NCBI GenBank assembly: GCA_029207755.1
Contig: JARCOQ010000011.1
Coordinates: 22,657,212-22,721,211 of the forward strand
From: Chamaea fasciata
Lineage: Eukaryota; Chordata; Aves; Passeriformes; Sylviidae
Reading direction: 5' to 3'
Length of the DNA stretch: 64,000 nt
The translations under genes were made by a program, and so were the position numbers. The notes below the pieces were generated by a model. That model did not search any database. It saw only the letters and a program-made list of their open reading frames with translations, and was not told the origin of the DNA. How positions within the stretch are numbered: position 1 is the first letter of the stretch; each line of letters starts with the position of its first letter. Below are positions 46,936 through 58,850 of this stretch, one piece after another.

Positions 46936-49707
46936 GAGAAATCTGGGATGTCCTTTGGTGCAGAGGAGAGTCCAGAGAAGCTGAGCTGATCCAACTCCAT
47001 GGAGGGGTGCCCAGGATGCCCATCCATCCTGCAGCATTTCCCATTTTTTGTCGGGACAGAAGTTGTCAGGACAGACTTGCTCGGTGGGAAAGACATTCAG
47101 CTGGGTTTTGGGGTTGCTTTATTTTGATTTTTGGGGGTGGTTGTAATCATTGTATGGCTTTATTTATTTATTTTTTTTTCTTAACTTCAAACTGTCTCTT
47201 TTCTCTCAAAACCATACAATCTCCTTTCATGAATTCATAGAAAGATGCTTCAGGAATTGAAGGCCACGGGGTCATATTCTGGCTGTTAGTATTCATGCTT
47301 CAGCCTGGATTTGGAGACGCCTCTTAAAATAAAACCAGAAATCTGCACTTTTGGAAGAGCCGTTAATAATACAGAAGGAGTAAAATCCATCTCACTTGAG
47401 TTATTGATATGGAAACTTCCTACCTGAAGAAATGTTTCTGAGGAAATTCAAAGATCCTGGAAGAAATCGTAAATCGGTAATATTTAGATTTATTGTCAGT
47501 TGTACGGAATTGATACCTAAGAAACTAAAAAGCTTTATCTGTGCAATCATCAGATCTTTTTGAAGTGAAGAGAGATTGGATAGAAGTCAGTGGGAGGATA
47601 AAAATAGAATTATTATGTAAAATTGTTTTGGAAGGAAAATGAAGTGCTCTTCCATCGGAGACATCCCAGTTTGTTCCGTTCACTGTGGTTCTCTTTCCTC
47701 TGGAAAAAAAACAAAAATCTGATTATATTCCTTATGCCTGTTTTCACTCACGGAAGGTAATTTTAGGAAATTAATTTCCCTCATTAGGTTGTATAACTCA
47801 ATACTAATTTACTGAAATGATCTTAGAAAGGAGAGGTAGGCTCATCTTTAGATATTAAAGTGTTTCAGTAAGAATCCCTGGAACTTTATTTTTTCTGTCA
47901 GCTTGGGTAATTTGGTTAAGGTCTGGTTTGAAGGATGGGCTATGAAATCCCTAATAAACATCTCTGCCCTGGAACACTTAAATGTTTTAAAGCTGCTCTA
48001 ATATTCCTCTCACAGATGTGCTACTGAATGAATCAAAACTGAGCTTATACCCTTAGGTCAGGCCCTGTCTCAAACTCAGACTAAAAGTCTTTATTCAGGG
48101 AAATAATTTATGAAACATAATTTGTCCTGAAGTGCTTCTGAAACCTCTATCCCTGTAACTAAAGCATAAGTAAATAATAAAACCCCTGGATTAATCCAGA
48201 TGGTCTTTTTGGTAATTTGATATTTTTCAGAAGGAAATAAACAAGAAAAATTACACTTGGGCTCTTTAGAAGTGGATCTTGCTTAGTAAAGTCATGTGCA
48301 TTAATTTATAATGTAATTACTTGTGTGTGGAAAATATAGATATTCCAAAAGCTGGTTCAGGCAGTAAAACTATAGTAAATTAAAACAGAAATAGGAATTT
48401 ATAATTTATTCAAGCCAGCAACACCAAATCCATTCCCTCCTTAACTCTCAGTAAAAAACCAGGTTTTCCATGACAACATTACAAAAAAAACCCCCCACCC
48501 ATAAAACCACATGTTATCACCACTATAAGGCAGGGGAATGACAGGTTAAAACCTGAGGGCTAAAAGTCAATATCAATGTGGAGAAGTTGATTAATAATCT
48601 GAAAATACAGGAAATAATGACAAAGCTTCAAGAAAAGCAGCTTTTGCTGAATATGGTTTTCGGCGGAAGAAACCAAGCCACAAGTGGAGAGCAGAACATT
48701 AAATAAATATAAGTGAGGAGAACTGGGAATAGAAAAAAGTGCAAGACAAGTTGGCGTGTTCCATAAAACATGAACAAATGCTTAGCAACATTTTACAGTT
48801 AAAAAGAGGGATTTTGTTGAGCATGTACAGGTGAGGGCTGTCTGTCCCTGTGCATTTGGAAATCCGCAGCACAGATGGGCAATACATTTATGTATTTGTT
48901 ACACCCAGGCACAAATACATTTGTGTATGGACAAAAAACCTCCCAAATTCAACTTACTAGGCAGAAAAAAAAAAAAAAAAGGAACTAAACAGAGATTTTT
49001 TGAGTTTTTAAAACCTTTAGCTGGACCACCATTTTAACCAAAGCGTTTTTTTAGTGATATTTTGAGGGATTCTGTTGCTGCCTCATTGTTAACCTTCAGT
49101 CTGGGCAAAAAAACTCAAATAAAAATATTGTTTTGCATGTTTGCTGCTTTAAGTAACACATCCAGCTTCCTTCTCACCTCTTGCCTTGCTTTTGGCTGCT
49201 TCATAAATACATAAAAGCTTGCCTTGAACGTTTTAGCAGTTGTTAAAGCAGCCAGAGAGATAAAAGAAAGTTAAAGGACATGCAAAGATTGAATTACGGC
49301 GTTTCCCAGCATTTGGATGACAAAGTTTGACCAGTGTGAGGAATAAATCAATTTGCAGGCACTGTGGCCAGCGAGCTGAGGCTGGAGCTGAAACTGCTCC
49401 GCTGGGAAATGTGCTCAGAGATAAAAGGAGTCATATTTCTTATTTTGTGTGGAGAAACATGGAAGGGAATTTTTAGAGACCAGGAGAAATGCAAAAATTT
49501 ACCAGGAAAATGAGAAGGGAGAAGAGAATGTGTGTTCTAGTTCTAAAATTTCCCAGTTGCCATTCTAAAGATATTTCCCATTGTCTGGAATTTAAAGTGG
49601 AATATGTCCATCAATTACATGAATTTGGTTGTTTAGAAATTTGGACAAAGTTTCATATTTATTGGTCTACTGCATTTTAATTTTGAAGAAATTCTGAGTT
49701 CCTAATG
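46936..49707. other. unique, mostly AT-rich non-coding sequence
   Basis: No gene recognised. Poly(A) of 16 near 48966. The interval 47340-48420 is AT-rich and non-repetitive. The part 49195-49430 is of more balanced composition and holds an octamer-like ATGCAAAG (near 49280); it is a weak candidate for a regulatory element. Confidence 0.45.
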
Positions 49708-49772
49708 AAGGGTCCCGTGGTTAACGATTGGAATTGATGATCTTGGAGTTAGTGATTCCATGAAATGAGGAG
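49708..49772 (+). mobile_element. possible CR1 3' end remnant
   Basis: 'cgtggttaacgattggaattg', 'atgatcttggagttagtgatt' and 'ccatgaaatg' follow the CR1 3' end layout (GTGGTTAATGATTGGACTTGATGATCTT...) with an internal gap. Short and diverged, so only suggestive. Confidence 0.4.
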
Positions 49773-50111
49773 CACCATGAGAAGCTGAAGGACGTCCCCT
49801 GGTGCTACTGGAACCAAGAGCAAATGGCAGGGACTGCTGTGGAACTTCTCCTGGTTGTTGTCTAAGGTCCTAAAGTGTCCCTGGAAGGAGTGTCCTGGAG
49901 AAGGTTTGGAAATCTGGTGAGTGCTTCATAGTGTGAGTGGAAATTTTCCTCTTTTTTTGTCCTCTCATTTTTTCTCCTTCCCTTTTTATTCACCAAGAAT
50001 CCCTAAACAATTGCAGATATTCCTAATCCTCCTCAGAGTCCTTTCCTGCCCTTGTCAAGATTTTGTCACAAAAATGAAGTGCTCTATCCACCATAATCAC
50101 ATCCCAAATGG
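49773..50111. other. unique non-coding sequence
   Basis: Nothing recognised between the CR1 remnant and the minisatellite. Confidence 0.5.
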
Positions 50112-50343
50112 CAACCACTCCATGTCTTCAACCTTTGGAGCAACCACTCCACCTCCTCAATCTTTGGAGCAGCCACCCCATGTCCTCAACCTTTGGAGAA
50201 ACCACTCCGTGTCCTCATCCTCTGGAGCTACCATTCCATTTCTTCAACCTTTGGAGAAACCACTCCATCTCCTCAACCTCTGGAGCAACCATTCCATCTC
50301 CTCCACCTCTGGAGGAACATTTCCATCTCCTTCACCTTTGGAG
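50112..50343 (+). repeat. 29-bp minisatellite, eight copies
   Basis: Units start at 50112, 50141, 50170, 50199, 50228, 50257, 50286 and 50315. The consensus has CAACCACTCCAT, then TCYTCAACCT and TTGGAG. Spacing is exactly 29 bp throughout. Because 29 is not a multiple of three, all three plus frames cycle through the same peptide set, which explains the overlapping open frames of 146, 96 and 81 codons here. Copies differ by about 2-6 bases. Confidence 0.95.
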
Positions 50344-50880
50344 CATTCTGTGACGGGGTGAACTGGAGGTTCTCCCCTCCTGCAGCATCAGCAGCCTGGG
50401 AGGAGGGGAATGGTGATGGAAATCCAACATTTAAAAGTTCAGTGTGGTTAGTCAGGCTGGGGGCTGTCCTGCCCACTTGCTGAATCAGGCACGACGATTT
50501 ATTTTGTGTTGCTTTATCACCATGAATCAAACCTGGAAAAGACCAAACTCGGGAACTGCACAGATCAATTTGTGTGGTTCTGGCTGTAAGGAGAGAGACA
50601 AAAAGCGAGGGGGGCCTTTTTTATCCTGCTTTCCATTTCAGCTGAGTGTGTGCTGCTAATTGAAACCCACCTCCCGGGCTCCAGCTGGAGCTGTTCCAGA
50701 CGGGAGCGGGGGGAGCCAAGGTAATGTCTGCTCGGATTTGTAAAGCTTGAACCTGCCTCAGACAGCAGATGAGTCCCTTCAGAGCACACCATCCATGGGA
50801 GCACTTGCAAATGAATTTCCATGTGTCAGAGTGCTCCTCCAGCCTGGTGAAGGAGCCTGAATAAAGTCTGGATAAAGGAA
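50344..50880. other. unique non-coding sequence
   Basis: Nothing recognised. Confidence 0.5.
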
Positions 50881-51048
50881 TCTGGGAAGGAAGGAATCTG
50901 GGGAGAAAGGAGTCTGGGAATCTAGGAATCTAGGAATCTAGGAAGGAAGGAAGGAAGGAAGGAAGGAAGGAAGGAAGGAAGGAAGGAAGGAAGGAAGGAA
51001 GGAAGGAAGGAAGGAAGGAAGGAAGGAAGGAAGGAAGGAAGGAAGGAA
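50881..51048 (+). repeat. (GGAA)27 microsatellite with GGAATCTA lead-in
   Basis: 50941-51048 is 27 uninterrupted GGAA units. It is preceded by degenerate GGAAGGAATCTGG sequence and three GGAATCTA units (50918-50940). The purity suggests recent expansion. Confidence 0.98.
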
Positions 51049-51179
51049 TGCTCTGGGCATAGGAGCCACCACTCTCCTCCCCACAGCAGCTCAGATTTGC
51101 TTCTCTTCTTGGGATAGATCCCTGTACTCCTGAGAATAAGAATATGGTGATTCCATTGGCTGTTCCTCTCTGATATCAC

Positions 51180-51342
51180 AGAACTCCAGAATGGTTTGGG
51201 TTGGAAGGGACTTTAAATCCCACCCCTGCCATGGGCAGGGACACCTTCCACTGTCCCAGGTTGCTCCAGGCCCCAATGTCCAACCTGGCCTTGGACACTT
51301 CCAGGATCCAGGGGCAGCCTCAGCTTCTCTGGGAAACCTGAA
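51180..51342 (-). mobile_element. CR1 LINE 3' fragment
   Basis: Reverse-complement CR1, well preserved: 'agaatggtttgggttggaag', 'ccatgggcagggacacc', 'ccaggttgctccaggccc', 'ccaacctggccttggacac', 'ccaggatccaggggcagcc', then ends at 'tctctgggaaacctg'. Young-looking. Confidence 0.95.
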
Positions 51343-53135
51343 ATATCAGCATAAGAACTATTTGATCCCTGATGCAGAGAAAGTTTTCAGGGTAAATCGT
51401 GGTGCTCAGAGTGAGGGGTTTAGGAACCAATGTCCTCTGCATCTCAGTCTAAACACTAACAGCACAAAACATCAAAGTTATACCCCCCAAAAGCAGCCTG
51501 GCTGCTACTTCTAAAAACTCACTGAAACATTCTGACTTCAGCTCTACAAATATTTCTCTCCTGATGTGTACATGGAGTTCATCAGTGACTGTCTGGGAGA
51601 AAAACCTTGAATATTCCTCCATAGCCTAAAGCCCAGTAGTCACATTCAGTGAAATCATCTGGTAACTGTGCACTGGTTGTGGTTGCCCACATAATTGGGA
51701 GAGATGGTAAAATACTTAAGTGCTTCTAGTGAGCTTTGTGTCAAAGTTATTTCATCAGGAATTTGTCTTTGGTGTCGCCACGGACACAGCTGGAGCCCCT
51801 TTTTAGAGCACAGCCCTCATTTCAGCAGAGATGAAGAAATCTCTCTGATCATCCCCCTCTGAGAGAAGATTTCCTGGGTTAATTGGACAAACAATGACAT
51901 TTTGAAAAATTAAAGGGTTTGGCCATTCCAAAAATATTCTGAGGGTATTTTGCTTCCACAGCTTGACCTAAAAAATGCTTAACTTGCCGTGCTGCAATGT
52001 CATTACTTTGGAAATTTTTAGTGTGGTTTGGAGTGCTCTGGATGTCTGATTCTGGCATGGCCTGTCAATGCTCCAGGAGAGGGGAATTATTTTCTCTACC
52101 CAAACCCATTCCAGTTTAATTAAAGAAAACCAGCTTACACTTCCAGCACGGAGACCATCGATACTCAAAATCAGGGAATGGCAGGTTAAAGAATTGAAGA
52201 AAATCAGGGAAATTCCTATTCATGCCCCATTTAAGACCTCGAGCCCTAATGGGAACTGCAGTGGCACAAAATGAAAATGATGCCATTTATTCTAGATAAT
52301 TTCAGAAATAATACACTCAGCACCTTTAAGGATGTTTAAAAGAAGGTGATTTCAAAAGCAGAACTCTCTCCGAGCAAAATACTGTTCGGTGCAACATGAT
52401 CCTGCTTGGGTGGGGCCTCGTGGGTGTCTTTGGAAATGTTGCCATCCCGAGATGTTTACAATTTCTTCATCAGGTGCTTTTCATGTCTGGGAGAGGCGTG
52501 TGACACTTATTTTTAGGTTCTGTCCTTTTCTTTCTCTCCTTGCAGCTCCCCCAATATCGGTGTTTCCTTAGAAACCCTGGCTGTCAGCTGGCATCATAAA
52601 AATCTGAGATGACACCGAGCTGGCTTTTCGGGGGAGGTGATTCTTGTGCAAACAACGCGTTTTCTATTGCTGGCAAAACTCTTGGCTTTAATCCCCGTCC
52701 CGAAAACAATGATTTCAGCCCAGGTTTAGGAGAGGGAGGGGCCCTTCTGTGCTTCCCTTTTGCATTCCCGCTTGAGCACGAGGATTACTCCGAGGAAAAG
52801 CTCATTGCTATGCAGAGGTAGAACCTTTTTTAAGCCCCAGGTTGATGCTGGATGGATGTGTTGTCATGAGAGCTGCACGCTGGGCTTGCATAACTCTTTG
52901 GAGGTGTTTATGTACGAGCTCTCCCAAGGGTGATGTTTTATCAAACCTTATTACAAAAGTGCTCTTCTCTGCAAGCCACCGAATGCTCCGGGAGCATTAA
53001 AATGCAGAGTTGTGTCTGGTCAAGGATAAGCAGAGGCTGTGTTTCATATTCATGGGAGAGATAACTCCCAGAAATTTCCAGAAGATTTTATAGGAGCTGC
53101 AGCTGTCCTGTGCTGTGGTCACCTACAGGGATCTG
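51343..53135. other. unique non-coding sequence
   Basis: No gene recognised. The interval 52580-53050 has balanced composition, a 17-bp inverted repeat around AATGCTCC-G-GGAGCATT (52982-52998, about one expected by chance) and several conserved-looking patches. Confidence 0.45.
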
Positions 53136-53275
53136 CATTAGAATCCCAGGATGGTTTGGGTTGGAAGGGAACTTAAATCCCATCCAATTCCATACCCTGC
53201 CACGGGCAGGGATTTCCACTGTCCCAGGGTGCTCCAAACCCTGTCCAGCCTGGCCTTGGACACTTCCAGGGATCC
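53136..53275 (-). mobile_element. CR1 LINE 3' fragment
   Basis: Reverse-complement CR1: 'gaatcccaggatggtttggg', 'accctgccacgggcaggg', 'gtccagcctggccttggac', 'acttccagggatcca'. It runs straight into the 19-bp tandem repeat on its right. Confidence 0.92.
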
Positions 53276-53351
53276 AGAAACCCCTGCTTCATTCAGAAAC
53301 CCCTGCCACATCCAGGGATTTCTGCTGCATCCAGGGATTTCTGCTGCATCT
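53275..53351 (+). repeat. 19-bp tandem repeat, four copies, at a CR1 edge
   Basis: Units CAGAAACCCCTGCTTCATT, CAGAAACCCCTGCCACATC and two copies of CAGGGATTTCTGCTGCATC. The unit resembles the adjoining CR1 stretch CCAGGGATCCAGGGGCAGC, so the array may have been seeded by CR1 sequence. Confidence 0.85.
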
Positions 53352-53370
53352 TTTAGTTCTTCCTCTAACC

Positions 53371-53411
53371 AAAAAAAAAAAAAAAAAAAAAAAAAAAAGG
53401 AAAAAAAAAAA
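53371..53411 (+). repeat. A28-GG-A11 homopolymer
   Basis: 28 A, two G, then 11 A. It follows the 19-bp array and may share its history. Confidence 0.98.
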
Positions 53412-54553
53412 GCAGATCAGAAAGAATCAGAGGGAAATACTTGAGGAAAGGTCACTCTGCTGAGCTGCTTTGAAACTCAGATAAAAGAGCAGTGATAATC
53501 CCATTGCAAAGGGGCCACAGATGCTTTAATTCCACCCTACGAACCTGAGAAGTCCACGTGGAGCCTTCCCTGCCCTCAGGAAGTTTTGGAGCTGCAGGAG
53601 AAGGTCCTGGTGGCAGCTTGAGCTGCCTCCCTGGGCACGGAGAACAGGGATGGGATGGCGATGATGGGGGAGACTGTGTGCACATGGAGATGCTGAGGAA
53701 GGACATCCCATTCCAGGGTGATCCAAAGCCTCACCTAAAGCAAATTGCAGCTTTATAAACTTGGGATTTTATTTATTTTTGGCTAATTTGGGCAGTGATG
53801 CTCTGCTGGGAAGGGACACTTGATGCCTTCTCCTGCTTGAACCCCCTGAGGCCAAGGGAGGAGAGTTTTATTTTCTATCTACAGAGTTCCCTTTTTCCCC
53901 CTCTTGAATCACAAACCTCAGCTCTTTTATGGGCCACGGCTTCAGGGCCTGCAGCACAAAATCTCTGCCAGTGTTACTGGCTCAGATCTGCTGTCCTCTA
54001 TTTATGTTTATCTAATAACTGAGCGGCAAGGGTCAGGTTGGTCTGTGGCAAAGGTCATTTTTCTGTGAGCAGACTTTGATGGACTGAGATACAAAAGGTG
54101 ATATAAAAGTTATCACTTTGAAAATGTCTCTTGTTAGAGTACAAATATTATGAATTCATCCTTTTTTTTCTTTTTTTTGCCTTGAATTAAAACCCACCAA
54201 GTGCAGCTATCTTTGGTTCCCTTGTCTGACACGGCTTTGCCAGTCTGTAAATTTTCTTTCAAATTAGCAGCCCGAGTTTTCTTATCAACCCTTAGCCAGT
54301 TGCAATTACTGTCACTCTTTTCAGCGCAGTTAATAGGTTTGTGCCAACCAAACTGAAACTTTTGTCAGGAATTGTGATTTTCCTGAGTGCCCTGAAGTCG
54401 CTGATATTGTTTTAAACATAAGAGCTTTTTCAGACACGGGGGTGACAGGCAGAGCCAAACTTTATTCTCTGACTTCCCAAATTGCACTGGACAATTCAGC
54501 AAAAAAAGCTGAGGGCATGAAGGATTAGTTTTCCCCTCATTTTTGTGAGGGAT

Positions 54554-54572
54554 TATATATATATATATATAT
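54554..54572. repeat. (TA)n microsatellite
   Basis: About nine TA units followed by a T-rich tract. Confidence 0.9.
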
Positions 54573-56297
54573 TTTTCTTTTTTTAGAAGAATACAATTTA
54601 AAGTAGAATAAACAGAACGCGCACTAAACGGCTTTTGAAAAATGCGAGGAACAAATGCAGGGTCTTTTGGGAAACAGTATGATGCATCTAAAATGCTGTT
54701 GAAAATGTTAATTAGTCCCGTGTATCCAAGTATAAAAGAGAAAGTTTTCATAATTAAGAAATATACAGAGCTAAGAAGAAAATAGATTCAGATGCCAGGC
54801 AGTGCCGTGTTTTCTCACTAATATTTTTTGGGAAAGGATCTTTTGTGGGAAAGAACCCTGTAGAGGTGCAGGTACGTCTTCTGACAAGAAAGGCGGTTTC
54901 GGCTCTCTTCTGATGGAAGTGTCACTAAGGTTACTTCACATCTCTTCCAGGTGTTTCCTGCCAGGGAATATTTAGACATTTACCAGTCTGGGGGCTTTTG
55001 AGGTCATGGGCAAGGGATCTGTAACATTTCTGGGGAGCTCAGCTGCTGTATAACCCAGGAAAGTCTGGGGTGGGGACCCTTGTCCGTAGGGCTGAGCCAG
55101 GCCTTGCCCTTTGCGTGGGAATTTCTGCAAAAATTGAGTGTTTACAAGGGACGTTTTTGGAAAAAGAGCAAGTTGAAGAAGAGCATCCTTGGTATGGGAC
55201 ACTGAGGTAGAAGGAGTGAGGGCTCCTTTGCCTCTTTGCTGCTTTTCTCTATTCAGCTGCGGGAGGAGGGAGTCCTCAGCGGATTTTTTTTTTTTGTTTG
55301 TATGTTTTTTTTTGCTGAACATGTATTTATATACAACACTGGGAGGGATTTTTGTGTTTTTCCCCAGGTTTTCCCAGCTCTTTGCTCCAAATGAGCCCAA
55401 GGCAGCAGTGAGACCTCTGGGGCCCAGTTGCAGTCCTCAGAGCAGAGAGGGAGAACAGCCCTGAGACCATCTGCCCGTCGTGTCCTTCCTCTGGCAGTGG
55501 CCAGGAGCAGATGTCCAGGGCCAGAATATAACCACTGAGAGAGAATTCCTCTGGATATCCTCTCCCAGCTCCCAGTAATCTGCCGTTTGAGGGTTTCCTG
55601 GGAAGTGGCAGCTCCATCACGGCCTCTAACAGCCCTCAGTGGGCCTTGCTGCTGCAAAGCCTGCCCCGTTATCCCCCTGCACAATGGGAATGATTTGATT
55701 GAGCGGGAATTCCTTCCTTTTTCATGCTGGTTATGCCGCCTCCAAAGCATTCCAACGGGATTTATCCTGGTTTGACAAAACTGAAGCAACGTTGCAGCCA
55801 GACCTCCCAGTCGTCATTGCTCTAAAGAGGTGTTTGCTACCAGGGTTCAGGCTCCAAAGGATAAAGGACAAGAGCTGCTGTTAAAAAAAGATGCTCCAAA
55901 CTGCTAAAAATACGTTGTTCTGGGGTTTGAAGTCACATTCATGCTTCCAACAGAGAAATTAATTTGGTTGTCCCTGACAGAGCCTTTGCTCCCTGTGGGT
56001 TTCTCCACGGAGCTGTTTCTTCAGGGGACAATTAAAACCCACAGTGCTGGGAGTGAGGGAGAAGGGCATGGACACACTGTAATAATAGCAGGGCCCCAAA
56101 TGCTCCTTTCATTACTTCCTTCTCTTCAGATCTCCTTCCTGGCCTGTCTCTCTGTTTGTTTTTGTGTTTGTTTTCCCAGCAGCAGGATCCAGTCTCTTCC
56201 TGAATATATTTCCCCGAGTAACTCCGCTGGAAATAGCCCACATCTGATCCTACACCAAATGTTTTCATGGGGACTGAAATCCAACTGAGTGAAGACC

Positions 56298-56375
56298 AAA
56301 ATATATATTTATAAATATATATTTATAAAATCAAAAATTTATAAATCAAAATATATATTTATAAAATCCAAATAT
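56298..56375. repeat. AT-rich short tandem repeat
   Basis: Repeated ATATATATTTATAAA and AAATCAAAATTTATAAAT units of variable length (about 20-25 bp), three to four copies. Confidence 0.85.
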
Positions 56376-58629
56376 ACTAAAAAAACCACCAAAACCTCCC
56401 CCCAGCAAACCCAACCCTCAGGAATGAAAGTTCCTGCTGATACCCTGTTTTTCCCCCTTCTTCCTTCCCTTTCTAAATGCAAAGTTGACAGCAATAAATT
56501 CAGGATCAGGCTTCCGCTGTTCCTGTAGAAACATCAAAAATATTTGTTTCAAAATTTTTGCAGAATAGTTGTAGGTTATTAAGAGTAAAACACAGGAGGA
56601 GAAGTTTTTGGAAGTCTGGCTGGCCTCAGCAGAGTGGAGCCTACACCAGGAGGCTGCCCAGCCTTGCAGGAGGATTTCCATCTCACTCTGCCCCTCCACC
56701 TCTTTAAAAACCCCATTCTGCTGGATTTTTAACTCCTGATTTTAAGCCAGGCCTTGGGTGAACAATTATTACAGAAAAAAAAACCAAAAAGAAATCTTTG
56801 CAGCCTGAAGCACAAGATTTTTACCCTTGTGTGTTCCTTCACACTTTTCTCACCTGAAACCTGTGTGATTGCCCTTCCTGAGCCTCCTGTGGTCCCAACC
56901 ACTTTCTGTGCAAGTCTTCCTCTACCACCTCAGCCAAATTCATCCCTGGGATATTTCCCATGCAAACATCAGCACTGGATTATTGAGGTTGTTCTTCAGA
57001 GCTCAGTGCCAGCAGCTCCTCAGGGTGGCACTTCCTGAAATGTTCTGGTGGCTGTAGGGACTGTAAATTGATCATTTTTCTGCTGTTTGCATTTATAGGT
57101 AGAAATGCTTGCTTTTTTTTTTTCCTTTGTCTTTTCTTGTGTTTTTCATTGCCAAAACCCAGCGTCAGTGGCTCCGTCAAACGAAGCTGATTGAGGCTGG
57201 TGAAGTGTGTGCTTGGCTTGCATTTCAATGGGAATATTCACCCCACAGATGGGCTTGGAGAGAGGTCGCCTAAGTTCAAGTGAGAATTTCAATGCAGATT
57301 CGTAGGTTTTTGAAGGCCAGATGGCACCACTATGATCTTGTGTGATCTCCTGCAGAACACAGGCTGGGGAATCGCACCCCTTCATCCCCACCTCGAGCAC
57401 GACGTTTTCCTGGCAGATGTTTTGACTTCTCCTCTGTCAGGCCCAAATTTGAGGAGATCAGTGCTGTTAACAACCCAAATTACTGAAATATTAAGAGAAA
57501 AACTTGCAGGGTCTCCCCTGGAATCTTGTCAGCTTGGTTGCAATCCTTTTTTTTTGTTGTTGTTATTTTTTTTTTTTTTAATTATTTGTTGTAAGATCGA
57601 TGGAGCTGTGTGGTTGTTTTCAGGAGTGGTTAGTGAGAACTCCAGAGGGAGGATCTGACAGATCCTCTGTGATGGATTGGAATGTCAGATCAGCATATGG
57701 TGAAAGGAGGGAAAAGGCAAGGGGGCCAGCCAAACCTGAGCTCTTTCTTGAAACACCCTGGAAACTGGGTTGGTGACTAAATAAAGCTTTCTCGCCACCA
57801 AAAGTACAGCAACAGCAGCAAAAAAAAATTGATCTGAAAATAAATCTCTCTTTTTTTTTTTTTTTCAGAAAATCATCACATTTTCCTTGTTCACTTCGGG
57901 CGATTGTTATTTTTCGCAGCAGGATTTCTCACCTTCCTGGAGAAACAATGAATCTCGGAAACTTTTTTCCAAAAAAACCAAACCCGTTTTTGATGCTTCC
58001 CATCCAAATCCCAGCACTGCTGTGTCAGCCAGCCAGGAGATACGTTGCACAAGGTACTGTGAGCCCAGTTCCCTGCTCTTTGCGCCCCCAAAAAGGCATT
58101 TTTTTCTTTGGAATTGTCTTATTTGGTCTGACAGGAGCTCGGCATGTGAATAAAACATCCTGTGACATGAGTAATGATTGCAGAATCAGATGTTCTGCAC
58201 AGAGCTGGTTTGAAGTAGGAATAAATAAAAAAAACTAAGAGGGCAAATATTGTTCATGTTCATTTTGCAGCGCTGGCTGAAGTGAGTTGTCTTGGAGCTG
58301 GCTCAGAGCTGGGAATTCCAAATTTCAAGTGTTCCCGCTTGAGGCTGGGGGGTTTCAGCAGGAGGTGAAATGGGCAATGACAGGATGGCAAATAGGGGCA
58401 GGAGCTGGGCAGGGAGGGTGAATTTTGGTGGGGAAAGGGGTGATACAGATCTTAAAAGGTGTTTTGGAGATGGATCACCAACATCTCTCCTCAGTTCCTC
58501 TCCCCCAGGGACAGCGCTGGACTTGTGGTTAAAGGTGTGGAGGGAGTCAGCAAAACCCAGCCCTGCAGCTGCAGCTTAAGAGGGATCCAACCAAACCCTG
58601 CTGCAGTCATGCATCCTATCCCAGCGTCC

Positions 58630-58850
58630 TTCATCCAAAAACCTGGAATGGCTCAGGTTTGAAAAGCCCTCTCAGGTAACAGAGTCCAGCCTGTGACCCA
58701 TCCCCACCTTGTCCCCAGCCCAGAGCCCTGAGTGCCACATCCAGGCCTTCCACGGACACCTCGAGGGATAGGGACTCCAAACCTCCAAACCTCCATTCCA
58801 ATGCCTGAGCACCTTCTTTTTTTCCACGTGGAAGTTCCTCCTGATGTGTG
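58630..58850 (-). mobile_element. CR1 LINE 3' fragment, distinct subfamily
   Basis: Reverse-complement CR1 of a different type: 'cctggaatggctcaggtttg', 'aagccctctcaggtaac', 'ctgtgacccatccccacc', 'gtgccacatccaggccttcc', 'ggacacctcgagggatagg', 'ttccaatgcctgagcacc', 'gaagttcctcctgatgtg'. The CTGTGACCCATCCCCACC landmark separates it from the other copies. Confidence 0.9.

Larger units (their letters stand above)
53412..58629. other. unique non-coding sequence
   Basis: 5.2 kb with no gene or transposon recognised. It holds the longest frame of the window (minus, 55253-55789, 178 codons, no known domain). T runs at 57541-57580 and 57851-57866. A 19-bp inverted repeat (GAGGATCTG-A-CAGATCCTC, 57649-57667). 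54170-54360 has the non-repetitive, balanced look of a conserved element. Confidence 0.45.

Noticed and set aside
52982..52998. 17-bp inverted repeat AATGCTCC-G-GGAGCATT
   Set aside because: Eight-base arms are expected about once by chance in this window.
57649..57667. 19-bp inverted repeat GAGGATCTG-A-CAGATCCTC as a terminator or regulatory hairpin
   Set aside because: Chance expectation is roughly one in four for this window, and a bacterial-type terminator makes no sense in this genome.
57770..57820. 'aataaagctttctcgccacc' as an LTR polyadenylation region
   Set aside because: No TG/CA ends, TATA box or duplication could be found around it.
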